In this document: positions 34,467-42,568 of the stretch, piece after piece
Layout of the letters: every line of letters starts with the position of its first letter
How positions within the stretch are numbered: the stretch's first letter is position 1
DNA from: Flavobacterium sp. IB48
Lineage (GTDB): Bacteria; Bacteroidota; Bacteroidia; Flavobacteriales; Flavobacteriaceae
Direction of reading: 5' to 3'
NCBI RefSeq assembly: GCF_016405855.1
Contig: NZ_JAEFCA010000002.1
Location: 124,001 to 188,000, forward strand
DNA length: 64,000 nucleotides
Program-made: the position numbers and the translations under genes
Notes under the pieces: generated by a model
Seen by the model: the letters and a program-made list of their open reading frames with translations, nothing else
Database searches by the model: none
Told to the model about the DNA's origin: nothing

Positions 34467-36140
34467 TTAATTATCGGTTACACATCCTGTTGATGCACTC
34501 GAAACCGACTTAGCGTATTTAAGTAAAACCCCTCTGTCAACTTTTAATTTCGGCTGAACCCAAGCCGCTTTTCTTGCTGCAAATTCTTCGTCAGATATCT
34601 TCAGGTCGATTGTATTTTTCACAGCATCGATAGCAATTAAATCTCCATCTTTTACTAGTGCAATACCACCACCGTCATATGCTTCTGGTGTAACGTGACC
34701 TACCACGAAACCGTGCGAACCGCCCGAGAATCTACCGTCTGTGATTAGTGCACAACTGCTTCCTAATCCAGCTCCAATAATCGCAGATGTAGGCTTCAGC
34801 ATTTCAGGCATTCCCGGACCACCTTTTGGCCCACAACCCCTGATGACGACTACATTACCTGGTTTAATTTTTCCGGCTTGAAGACCTGGGATTACTTCAA
34901 ATTCACCTTCAAATACAACAGCTGGTCCTTCGAAATATTCTCCTTCTTTACCGCTGATTTTTGCTACAGCACCTTCAGAAGCTAGATTTCCGTATAATAC
35001 CTGAATATTTCCTGTTGGTTTTAGTGCTTTTTGAATTTCATGAATTACTTCTTGTCCGTCTTGTAAATCTGGAGTTGAAGCTAAGTTTTCAGCCACCGTT
35101 TTTCCTGTTACAGTTAAACAGTCTCCGTGAATAAGTCCAACTTTCAATAAGTATTTCATAACTGCTGGAATACCTCCAACTTCGTGAATGTCTTCCATCA
35201 TATACTTACCACTTGGCTTCATGTCTGCCAATACTGGTGTTCTATCATTAATCGCTTGGAAATCATCTAAAGTGATTGTAATTCCAACTGAATGTGCCAT
35301 TGCAATTAAATGCATAACTGCATTTGTAGAACCACCTAAAACAGCTACAATTGTAATAGCATTTTCGAAAGCCTTACGAGTCATAATGTCTCTTGGCTTG
35401 ATATCTTTTTCTAATAATATTTTGATTGCTTTTCCAGCTTCAAAACATTCGTCTCTTTTTTCTTGGCTTAAAGCAGGGTTTGAAGAACTATAAGGCAAGC
35501 TCATTCCTAAGGCTTCAATAGCAGAAGACATTGTGTTTGCAGTGTACATACCACCACAAGCACCAGCTCCTGGACAAGCATTCTGAATAACACCTTTAAA
35601 ATCTTCTGGAGTAATTTCGCCTTTTACTTTTTTTCCTAATGCTTCAAAAGCAGAAACAATGTTTAAAGATTCACCTTTCCATTTCCCAGAATGAATAGAA
35701 CCGCCATAAATCATCATAGAAGGACGATTTAATCTTCCCATTGCGATTAATGCTCCAGGCATATTTTTATCACAGCCAGGAATTGCAATAATACTATCAT
35801 ACCATTGTGCTCCGGCAACAGTTTCAATAGAATCTGCAATTACATCACGAGAAACTAGTGAGTAACGCATACCTTCAGTTCCGTTAGAAATACCGTCACT
35901 GACACCAATAGTATTAAAAATAAGTCCGACAAGATCTGCATCCCAAACACCTTTTTTAACATCTTTTGCTAAATCGTTCAAGTGCATGTTGCAAGTGTTA
36001 CCATCGTAACCCATGCTCACAATACCAACCTGTGCTTTCTTTAAATCTTCTTCAGTTAAACCAATTCCGTACAACATCGCTTGCGCCGCAGGCTGTGTTT
36101 GATCTTGTGTGATGGTCTTGCTGTACTTATTTAATTCCAT
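34467..36140 (-). CDS. ilvD: Dihydroxy-acid dehydratase
   Basis: 557 residues. The iron-sulfur ligand regions are visible: [31 protein letters not shown] and [26 protein letters not shown]. The C-terminal [24 protein letters not shown] is the substrate-side signature. It dehydrates dihydroxyisovalerate and dihydroxymethylvalerate to the 2-oxoacids. First structural gene behind the ilv leader; 38 bases lie between the attenuator's stem and its ATG. Confidence 0.95.
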   Translation of the reverse strand: MELNKYSKTITQDQTQPAAQAMLYGIGLTEEDLKKAQVGIVSMGYDGNTCNMHLNDLAKDVKKGVWDADLVGLIFNTIGVSDGISNGTEGMRYSLVSRDVIADSIETVAGAQWYDSIIAIPGCDKNMPGALIAMGRLNRPSMMIYGGSIHSGKWKGESLNIVSAFEALGKKVKGEITPEDFKGVIQNACPGAGACGGMYTANTMSSAIEALGMSLPYSSSNPALSQEKRDECFEAGKAIKILLEKDIKPRDIMTRKAFENAITIVAVLGGSTNAVMHLIAMAHSVGITITLDDFQAINDRTPVLADMKPSGKYMMEDIHEVGGIPAVMKYLLKVGLIHGDCLTVTGKTVAENLASTPDLQDGQEVIHEIQKALKPTGNIQVLYGNLASEGAVAKISGKEGEYFEGPAVVFEGEFEVIPGLQAGKIKPGNVVVIRGCGPKGGPGMPEMLKPTSAIIGAGLGSSCALITDGRFSGGSHGFVVGHVTPEAYDGGGIALVKDGDLIAIDAVKNTIDLKISDEEFAARKAAWVQPKLKVDRGVLLKYAKSVSSASTGCVTDN

Positions 36141-36172
36141 TATTGCTTTTTATTTATTTTAATTTTTTATTC

Positions 36173-36203
36173 AAAAAAAAACCTTCCAGTATTTGGAAGG
36201 TTT
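36173..36203 (-). terminator. Attenuator terminator of the ilv operon
   Basis: Ten-base arms AAACCTTCCA / TGGAAGGTTT with a five-base loop (36179-36203), followed on the minus strand by a run of eight T (36180-36173). It lies 23 bases after the leader peptide's stop and before ilvD, as needed for transcription attenuation. Confidence 0.85.
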
Positions 36204-36226
36204 GTAATATAGTCTTTCAATTATAT

Positions 36227-36304
36227 TTATAACATTCCCGATGCAGATGTGTGAATCACATTGACAACAACGACAGAAGTAATAATAATTGAGATTTGCA
36301 TCAT
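36227..36304 (-). CDS. ilvL: ilv operon leader peptide (25 residues)
   Basis: A 25-codon frame begins at the ATG at 36304 (a second ATG follows at once) and ends at TAA 36227-36229. Codons 6-8 are Ile-Ile-Ile, 11-14 Val-Val-Val-Val, 16-17 Val-Ile and the last sense codon is Leu. In all 5 Ile, 5 Val and 1 Leu in 25 residues. It is too short for ordinary gene calling. It sits between a promoter -7 box (36322-36329) and an intrinsic terminator (36173-36203), just ahead of ilvD. By analogy with enterobacterial ilv and his leaders, ribosome stalling at Ile/Val codons would prevent the terminator forming. Confidence 0.85.
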   Translation of the reverse strand: MMQISIIITSVVVVNVIHTSASGML

Positions 36305-36321
36305 TTATTTTTTTGGTCTCA

Positions 36322-36329
36322 CAAAAGTA
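36322..36329 (-). promoter_or_regulatory. -7 element of the ilv operon promoter
   Basis: TACTTTTG on the minus strand matches TAnnTTTG exactly. Predicted start near 36316, 12 bases before the leader peptide's ATG. No clear -33 box. Confidence 0.65.
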
Positions 36330-36411
36330 AGTAAACTTCTGGAAGTAAAAAAATAAAATCTCAACATTTCAAAGACTTCTTGTTATTATATTCACATTTT
36401 AACAAAAAATA

Positions 36412-37530
36412 TTAAACAATTGTTGATTGCCCAATACTTACATTATCATTATTAAAATACAGCAAATCATCTTTGCTGAAAATAAAATTAGAAACGAACT
36501 CTCCTACTTCGTTTGTTCCAAATTTTGAATCTGGTTTCAAATCAACTGTAACTACCTTGTATTCAATTGCTTTTTCTACCGCTTTATAAATTACATGAGC
36601 TTCTTTAGTTAATCCAAAATGTTCTAACAAAAGTGCTGCCGCTAAAATCGAAGCAATCGGATTAGCAATGTTTTTTCCTTTTGCCTGCGGATATGATCCG
36701 TGAATTGGCTCAAACAAAGCGTTTTTTTCTCCTAAAGACACAGATGGCAATAAACCTATTGAACCTGTAATTACACTAGCTTCATCAGATAAAATATCTC
36801 CAAACAAGTTTTCAGTCAAAATCACATCAAACTGCTTTGGATTTAAAATCAACTGCATTGCTGCGTTATCCACAAATAAGAAATCAAGCTTAACATCTGA
36901 ATACTCTTCGCTCACTTTCTGAACTACTTTTCTCCATAATCTCGAAGTCTCCAAAACATTTGCTTTATCAACCATTGTAAGTTTTTTACGTCGTTTTTGT
37001 GCCGACTGAAAAGCTAAATGTGCAATTCTGGTAATTTCTTCTTCTGAATATTCACATAAATCTGAAGCATGTGTTCCTTCTTCATTAAGTGTTTTTGTAC
37101 CAAAATAAGCTCCACCTGTTAATTCTCTAAAAATGGTAAAATCAGCTCCTTCAATAATTTCTCTTTTTAAAGGAGAAGATTCAATTAAGGCCTTATAAGG
37201 TTTTATAGGACGAATATTAGCAAACAATCCTAATTCTTTTCGCAGTTTTAATAATCCTTGTTCTGGACGAACCTTTGCATTTGGGTTGTTATCGTATTTA
37301 GGATCTCCAATTGCACCAAGTAAAACTGCATCAGTGTTTAAACACAGATTTAAAGTTTGCTCTGGTAACGGATTTCCTGTTTTATCGATAGCAACCGCTC
37401 CCATCAGCGCTTCTTCAAAAACAAATTCATGATTATACACTTCGCCAACGGCGTACAAAGCTTTCTTAGCTTGTAAAATTACTTCAGGTCCAATTCCATC
37501 TCCTGGTAAAACTGCTATTTTTAAATTCAT
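36412..37530 (-). CDS. leuB: 3-isopropylmalate dehydrogenase
   Basis: 372 residues of the isocitrate/isopropylmalate dehydrogenase family. N-terminal IAVLPGDGIGPEV, the RELTGGAYFG loop (about 138-147), the metal-site DNAAMQLI and the NAD-type C-terminal GSYPQAKGKNIANPIA with a leucine-pathway-type lid are present. It oxidises and decarboxylates 3-isopropylmalate to 2-oxoisocaproate. It follows leuA by 60 bases. The isomerase genes leuC and leuD, often between or beside these, are not in the window. Confidence 0.93.
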   Translation of the reverse strand: MNLKIAVLPGDGIGPEVILQAKKALYAVGEVYNHEFVFEEALMGAVAIDKTGNPLPEQTLNLCLNTDAVLLGAIGDPKYDNNPNAKVRPEQGLLKLRKELGLFANIRPIKPYKALIESSPLKREIIEGADFTIFRELTGGAYFGTKTLNEEGTHASDLCEYSEEEITRIAHLAFQSAQKRRKKLTMVDKANVLETSRLWRKVVQKVSEEYSDVKLDFLFVDNAAMQLILNPKQFDVILTENLFGDILSDEASVITGSIGLLPSVSLGEKNALFEPIHGSYPQAKGKNIANPIASILAAALLLEHFGLTKEAHVIYKAVEKAIEYKVVTVDLKPDSKFGTNEVGEFVSNFIFSKDDLLYFNNDNVSIGQSTIV

Positions 37531-37590
37531 AATCTCTCGCTATTTATGTCTTTAAATCCTTATTGTTCCTTAAATTTTTATATTGAAATA

Positions 37591-38772
37591 TTAGTTTCTG
37601 ATTAACTCTCCTTCTATTTTAGAAGCTTCTATAATTTGGTGGATATCTGCGTCTACAACTTCTTTTTTAATGTCAGCGAATTTCAAGAATTCGATGTAAA
37701 CGATATCTAATTGTGTTTTTGTCAATTCGTAACCTACTTTTTTAGCACGGTAAGCCAAAGCTGCTCTTCCGCTTCGTGCAGTCAAAATGATTGAAGATTC
37801 ATTTACTCCGACGTCTAACGGATCCATGATTTCATAAGTTGCTCTGTTTTTGATTACACCGTCTTGGTGAATTCCAGAACTGTGTGCAAAAGCATTTGCT
37901 CCAACAATCGCTTTATTAGGCTGTACAATCATTCCCATACTTTCAGAAACCAAACGGCTCATTTCGTTCAATTCTCTTGTATTGATGTTTGTATCTAAAT
38001 TTAAGTAAGGATGTTGTTTGAAAATCATAACCACTTCTTCAAGTGCAGTATTTCCAGCTCTCTCTCCAATACCATTAATAGTACATTCTATTTGTCTTGC
38101 TCCATTTATAGCTCCTGCGATTGAGTTTGCAGTTGCCATTCCTAAATCATTATGACAATGACATGAAAGGATTACGTTTTCGATTCCTTTTACGTTTTCT
38201 TTTAAGTATTTAATTTTTGCTCCGTATTCTTCTGGAAGACAATATCCAGTAGTATCAGGAATATTCAATACAGTTGCTCCAGATTTAATAACTTCTTCAC
38301 AAACTTTAGCTAAGAACGCATTGTCTGTTCTCCCAGCATCTTCTGCGTAGAATTCTACATCTTCTACATAAGATTTAGCATGTGATACAGCAAATTTTGC
38401 TCTTGCAATAATATCTTCAGGCGTAGTTTGTAATTTGTGGAGTATATGAGATTCCGAAGTTCCGATTCCAGTATGGATTCTAGGTTTCTTAGCGTGCTTT
38501 AAAGCAGCTGCTGCAACATCAATGTCGTTTTTAACGGCTCTTGTAAGTCCGCAGACGGTTGCATTTTCTACAATTTTACAAATCTCAGAGACCGATAAAA
38601 AATCGCCCGGACTTGACACAGGAAAGCCTGCTTCGATAATGTCAACTCCCATTTTGTCTAGTCGTTCTGCAATAACTAATTTTTGCTTAGTATCTAACTT
38701 ACATCCTGGAACTTGTTCACCATCTCGCAATGTGGTGTCAAAAATTTGAACTTTCTCTCTATTCATATTCAT
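37591..38772 (-). CDS. leuA: 2-isopropylmalate synthase, short form without regulatory domain
   Basis: 393 residues; ATGs at 38772 and 38766 are both possible. The HMGL-like catalytic barrel is complete: [14 protein letters not shown] (12-25), the metal-site [14 protein letters not shown] and the [13 protein letters not shown] region. After the accessory helices ([22 protein letters not shown]) the chain ends at GELIRN; the ~120-residue C-terminal LeuA allosteric domain is absent. Feedback inhibition by leucine would therefore need another route. Citramalate or homocitrate synthase is an alternative reading, but the adjacent leuB favours LeuA. Promoter -7 box at 38802-38809. Confidence 0.85.
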   Translation of the reverse strand: MNMNREKVQIFDTTLRDGEQVPGCKLDTKQKLVIAERLDKMGVDIIEAGFPVSSPGDFLSVSEICKIVENATVCGLTRAVKNDIDVAAAALKHAKKPRIHTGIGTSESHILHKLQTTPEDIIARAKFAVSHAKSYVEDVEFYAEDAGRTDNAFLAKVCEEVIKSGATVLNIPDTTGYCLPEEYGAKIKYLKENVKGIENVILSCHCHNDLGMATANSIAGAINGARQIECTINGIGERAGNTALEEVVMIFKQHPYLNLDTNINTRELNEMSRLVSESMGMIVQPNKAIVGANAFAHSSGIHQDGVIKNRATYEIMDPLDVGVNESSIILTARSGRAALAYRAKKVGYELTKTQLDIVYIEFLKFADIKKEVVDADIHQIIEASKIEGELIRN

Positions 38773-38801
38773 TTATTTAATGTAATTTCACATCTTGATA
38801 A

Positions 38802-38856
38802 CAAATATATATTGTACTATTACAGTATGAAATTCATTTTAATGAAATTATACTGT
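38802..38856 (-). promoter_or_regulatory. Promoter -7 box of leuA and a 35-bp near-palindrome
   Basis: TATATTTG (38809-38802) matches TAnnTTTG. Upstream of it ACAGTAT (38822-38828) and ATACTGT (38850-38856) flank a second complementary pair TTCATT/AATGAA, so the whole 38822-38856 forms one long imperfect palindrome. Its centre (about 38839) is about 43 bp above the predicted leuA start and also lies upstream of the divergent gene at 38922. Confidence 0.45.
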
Positions 38857-38921
38857 TTATAAAACGATTTATCACACACTAACTAACTCACAATCAATAA
38901 GTTATATTATTATTTTTTACA

Positions 38922-40466
38922 ATGGCTAACCATCAAAAAGATTTCTTATTTGTTCTAATCAAATCACTTTCGAAATCAGAAAAAAGGCAGTTTAAAATTT
39001 TTGCAAGCCGATTAGAAACGAGTTCAAATACAAAATTTATCGAATTATTCAACATTTTAGATAAATCTGAAGTTTATGATGAAAAACTCATTCTTAAAAG
39101 TGGTGTTATCCAAAAAGTACAGTTATCTAACTTAAAATCATACTTATACAAACAAATTCTAGTAAGTATAAGGCTAAATATTCCGAGCCAAAACATTCGT
39201 TATCAGCTTCGAGAGCAAATGGATTTTGCTGTTATTCTTTATAATAAAGGATTATACAAGCAGAGTTTGAAAATTTTAGATAAAACAAAACAGCAAGCTC
39301 TTGAAAATGATGAAAAATATATGGCGTATGAAATTGTTGAGTTCGAAAAATTAATCGAATCACAATATATTACACGAAGTATTCAAGGTCGCGCCGACGA
39401 ATTGGTTGTTCAAGCCAAAGAATTAAATTATAGAAACACAATTTCAAGTAAACTTTCGAACTTATCGCTTCAGCTGTACGGAATCATGCTAAAAACAGGA
39501 TATGTAAAAAGTGATGCCGAATACAAATACATAGACGACTATTTTAATAGACATATTTCTAAACTTGATGAAAGTAAATTTGGCTTTCGCGAAAAATATT
39601 GGTTTTACAATGCTAATTTATGGCGAAGCTTCTTGGTTCAGGATTTCTTAGCGAGTTATAAATTTGCTTATAAATGGGTGCAGCTTTTTTATGATAATCC
39701 AAATATGATTTATCTGAATCCTGTATTTTTCTTAAAAGGAAATCATTATTTCTTAGAATCGCTTTATATGTTAAAGTATAAATCAAATTTCAAAAAGTAC
39801 TTAAATCTTCTAGAAGAAACTATTGCAGATCCAAAATTTCCTTCAAATGATAATCTTGCTTCATTGTCTTTCTTATATGTATATAACAATAAATTGAATT
39901 TACACATACTAGAAGGTACTTTCGCAGAAAGCGAATATTTGATTCCTGAAATTTTAAATAAACTGAAATTACACAGCGAGCATCTTGATGAGCATCACGA
40001 AATGTTGTTTTTCTATAAAATTGCTTCTATTTATTTTGGTAACGAAAAATACAATGAATGCATTAATTACTTAGATAAAATCATCAACAACAAGAACTTG
40101 ACCATGCGCGAAGATTTAATGTGCTTCGCGAGATTATTATCGCTGATTGCACATTACGAACTTGGAAAAGATTATTATTTAGAAAATCATCTAAAGAGCA
40201 CCTATAAGTTCTTATTGAAGATGAACGATTTGCATGAGGTTCAAAAGGAGATTATCAAGTTTTTAAGAAACCTAAACAACTTCTACCCTGCTGATATTAA
40301 AAAGGAATTCAAGAAAATGCACGCTCGTTTCGTAGAACTTGAAAAGAACACTTACGAAAAAAGAGCTTTCTTGTATCTTGATATTATTTCGTGGCTGGAA
40401 AGTAAAATTGAGAATCGAAAAATTGCGGATATAATTAAGGAAAAGGCGAAATTGAACAATCGTTAA
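38922..40466 (+). CDS. Conserved helical-repeat protein of unknown function
   Basis: A 514-residue soluble protein predicted almost wholly alpha-helical, with TPR-like helix pairs (LYNKGLYKQSLKILDKTKQQALENDEKYMAYE; YFGNEKYNECINYLDKIINN). The start MANHQKDFLFVLIKSLSKSEKRQFKIFASR is characteristic of a family I have seen only in Bacteroidota and which lacks a name. No catalytic motif, signal peptide or membrane segment. It probably scaffolds protein contacts. Divergent from leuA across a shared intergenic region; no sign that it belongs to leucine synthesis. Confidence 0.6.
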   Translation: MANHQKDFLFVLIKSLSKSEKRQFKIFASRLETSSNTKFIELFNILDKSEVYDEKLILKSGVIQKVQLSNLKSYLYKQILVSIRLNIPSQNIRYQLREQMDFAVILYNKGLYKQSLKILDKTKQQALENDEKYMAYEIVEFEKLIESQYITRSIQGRADELVVQAKELNYRNTISSKLSNLSLQLYGIMLKTGYVKSDAEYKYIDDYFNRHISKLDESKFGFREKYWFYNANLWRSFLVQDFLASYKFAYKWVQLFYDNPNMIYLNPVFFLKGNHYFLESLYMLKYKSNFKKYLNLLEETIADPKFPSNDNLASLSFLYVYNNKLNLHILEGTFAESEYLIPEILNKLKLHSEHLDEHHEMLFFYKIASIYFGNEKYNECINYLDKIINNKNLTMREDLMCFARLLSLIAHYELGKDYYLENHLKSTYKFLLKMNDLHEVQKEIIKFLRNLNNFYPADIKKEFKKMHARFVELEKNTYEKRAFLYLDIISWLESKIENRKIADIIKEKAKLNNR

Positions 40467-40529
40467 GATTTAAATTCTAATAAAAAAAATCCAAATTCCA
40501 ATAAAAAGCCTTTAAATTCAAGTCTTTTT

Positions 40530-40629
40530 GTCATTTCGACGAAGGAGAAATCTTCGCAAGTAGCTCCGTAATGAGAATCCAATCTTTGTGGAGTTTCTTG
40601 TGGAGATTTCTCCCTTCGGTCAAAATGAC
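40530..40629. repeat. Long inverted repeat, GTCATTTCGAC family, copy 1
   Basis: GTCATTTCGACGAAGGAGAA (40530-40549) pairs imperfectly with the stretch ending at 40629 (…CTTCGGTCAAAATGAC). A better-matched copy occurs at 45083-45186. Both lie in the gap between a plus-strand gene and a minus-strand gene. Confidence 0.65.
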
Positions 40630-40652
40630 ATACTAAACACTAAAAACAACAA

Positions 40653-40682
40653 ACCCGACAGGTTTTTAAAACCTGTCGGATT
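40653..40682. terminator. Bidirectional terminator-like hairpin (CCCGACAGGTTT)
   Basis: CCCGACAGGTTTT / AAAACCTGTCGGA, a near-perfect stem. The same arm sequence forms the hairpin at 57725-57757, so this is also a repeated element. Confidence 0.6.
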
Positions 40683-40695
40683 AACAACCATAAAA

Positions 40696-40730
40696 AAATC
40701 CCAAACTCCGATAATTGGAATTTGGGATTT
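40696..40730 (-). terminator. Intrinsic terminator after the first M1 peptidase gene
   Basis: AAATCCCAAA (40696-40705) / TTTGGGATTT (40721-40730) with A run 40692-40698 giving T run on the minus strand; 25 bases past the stop at 40755. Confidence 0.7.
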
Positions 40731-40754
40731 AAAAAATTGAAAATTATCGAATTT

Positions 40755-42410
40755 TTATTCGACTATATTAGAAGTCGTAACATAGAAATCTTTATCAACT
40801 TCTAGTTTTCTATCTTCGTTTGTTGTTTTAACCGATTGCCATTCTGTAGTTGGCTTCAACCATGTTTCAACGCCGTTTAATTTCACTCTTACCGGCATAT
40901 CAAATTTCGCTACACAATTTGTCCAATGATATCCGAACGTTCCATTTTTAAACATATATTCAAAAACCGGAATTTGAGTTGTAGTTAAATATTGAGCAAA
41001 AACTCTATTGAAGTTAATTCCAGATTGCTCATTAATATAATCTTGAATTTGTTTTCCGGTAACCGTTTGGTGATAGAACGTTTTGTTCATGCCTCGTAAA
41101 ATCGATTTCCATTTTGCATCATCATTGATAACTTGACGAATCATATGAAGCATTGAAGCTCCTTTTGGATACATATCTCCAGATCCTTCATTGTTTACAT
41201 CATAATGTCCAATAATTGGTGTGTCATTTTTAATGTTTTTTCTACATCCAATTACATACTCAGCACCGGCTTCTTTACCATAGTAGTATTCCACAAAAAG
41301 ACTTTCTGAATAATTGGTAAAACTCTCGTGAACCCACATATCTGCGATATCTTTATAAGTAATATTGTTAGCATACCATTCATGACCTGATTCGTGAATA
41401 ATGATAAAATCAAACTTTAATCCCCAACCTGTTCCGCTTAAATCACGTCCTAAATAACCATTTTTGTATTGATTTCCATAAGTTACAGAACTTTGGTGCT
41501 CCATTCCTAAATACGGAACTTCAACCAATTTATAACTGTCTTCGTAGAAAGGATAAGGCCCGAACCAGTTTTCAAAAGCTTTAAGCATTCTTGGAGCATC
41601 TTTAAACTGCTCTTTTGCTAAAGCTAAATTATCTTTTAACACATAATAGTTGCAATCTAAATTTCCCTTTTCACCTTTAAAAACTTCAGAGAAATTAACG
41701 TAATCTCCAATGTTGATGTTTACACCATAATTATTGATCGGATTGGCAACATACCAATTGAAAGTTTTAGTTCCGTCTTTTTCTTTCTTTACGCTTTGTA
41801 ATCTTCCGTTAGAAACCTCAGTTAAATCTCCAGGAACATTAACGCTTATTAGCATATTCTCTACTTCATCGTACATATGATCCTTACAAGGCCACCAAAC
41901 GCTAGCGCCTAAACCTTGACAAGAAGTAGCAATAAAATCTTTTCCGTTTTTATCTTTTTTCCAAGAGAAACCACCATCCCAGGGAGCTCTAACAGCTTCT
42001 TTCGGTTTTCCTTCAAAAAAAACTACGATTTCTTTTACTGCACCAACTTTTTGTTTTTCGTTTAAAGTGATGAAAAACGCGTTTCCATCTCTTTCAAATT
42101 TTAATTCTTTACCATTTTGCGTTACTTTGGTAATTTTCATTGGTTCTTGCAAATCAATCTGCATGCGGTTGTTTTCTGTTAAAACAGTATAACGAACGGT
42201 GTTTGAACCTGAAATAAATTTTTCAGCAGGTTTAACCTTTACATCAAGGTGATAATATTTTAAATCCCACCAAGCTCTTTCTTTTGTGATGCTTCCGCGT
42301 AAAGTGTCTTGATGTGTAAAAACGGTTTCTGACTTGTTTAAAAGTCCCTGAGCATTGGCAGTAAAACCAATTAGAAAAGCACCTAAAATGCTTCCAAAGT
42401 AATTTTTCAT
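40755..42410 (-). CDS. M1-family zinc metallopeptidase, exported (paralogue 1)
   Basis: 551 residues with signal peptide MKNYFGSILGAFLIGFTANAQ. The zinc site is HESGH (339-343) with the third ligand Glu362 in VHESFTNYSE, 19 residues beyond, as in M1 peptidases. The exopeptidase signature usually GxMEN reads GMEHQ (302-306), a variant known in Bacteroidota M1 proteins. The C-terminal ERAP-like helical domain is absent, making the chain short for aminopeptidase N. Probably trims peptides in the periplasm or outside. Its neighbour at 42569-44224 is a near-identical paralogue; each has its own terminator. Confidence 0.88.
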   Translation of the reverse strand: MKNYFGSILGAFLIGFTANAQGLLNKSETVFTHQDTLRGSITKERAWWDLKYYHLDVKVKPAEKFISGSNTVRYTVLTENNRMQIDLQEPMKITKVTQNGKELKFERDGNAFFITLNEKQKVGAVKEIVVFFEGKPKEAVRAPWDGGFSWKKDKNGKDFIATSCQGLGASVWWPCKDHMYDEVENMLISVNVPGDLTEVSNGRLQSVKKEKDGTKTFNWYVANPINNYGVNINIGDYVNFSEVFKGEKGNLDCNYYVLKDNLALAKEQFKDAPRMLKAFENWFGPYPFYEDSYKLVEVPYLGMEHQSSVTYGNQYKNGYLGRDLSGTGWGLKFDFIIIHESGHEWYANNITYKDIADMWVHESFTNYSESLFVEYYYGKEAGAEYVIGCRKNIKNDTPIIGHYDVNNEGSGDMYPKGASMLHMIRQVINDDAKWKSILRGMNKTFYHQTVTGKQIQDYINEQSGINFNRVFAQYLTTTQIPVFEYMFKNGTFGYHWTNCVAKFDMPVRVKLNGVETWLKPTTEWQSVKTTNEDRKLEVDKDFYVTTSNIVE

Positions 42411-42513
42411 TAGTTAGAATTATAAAATAAATAAAGTATTCGAACTTAATCTGTCACAAATGTAAACATTCGAATTAAGAATTCTAAAATTTTATGATTT
42501 CTTCATAAAAAAC

Positions 42514-42544
42514 AAACCCAATAAATAAGAAATTTATTGGGTTT
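42514..42544 (-). terminator. Intrinsic terminator after the second M1 peptidase gene
   Basis: AAACCCAATAAAT (42514-42526) / ATTTATTGGGTTT (42532-42544) stem with five-base loop, 24 bases beyond the stop at 42569. Confidence 0.75.
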
Positions 42545-42568
42545 CAGTTTTTAAACTAATTACAAAGA

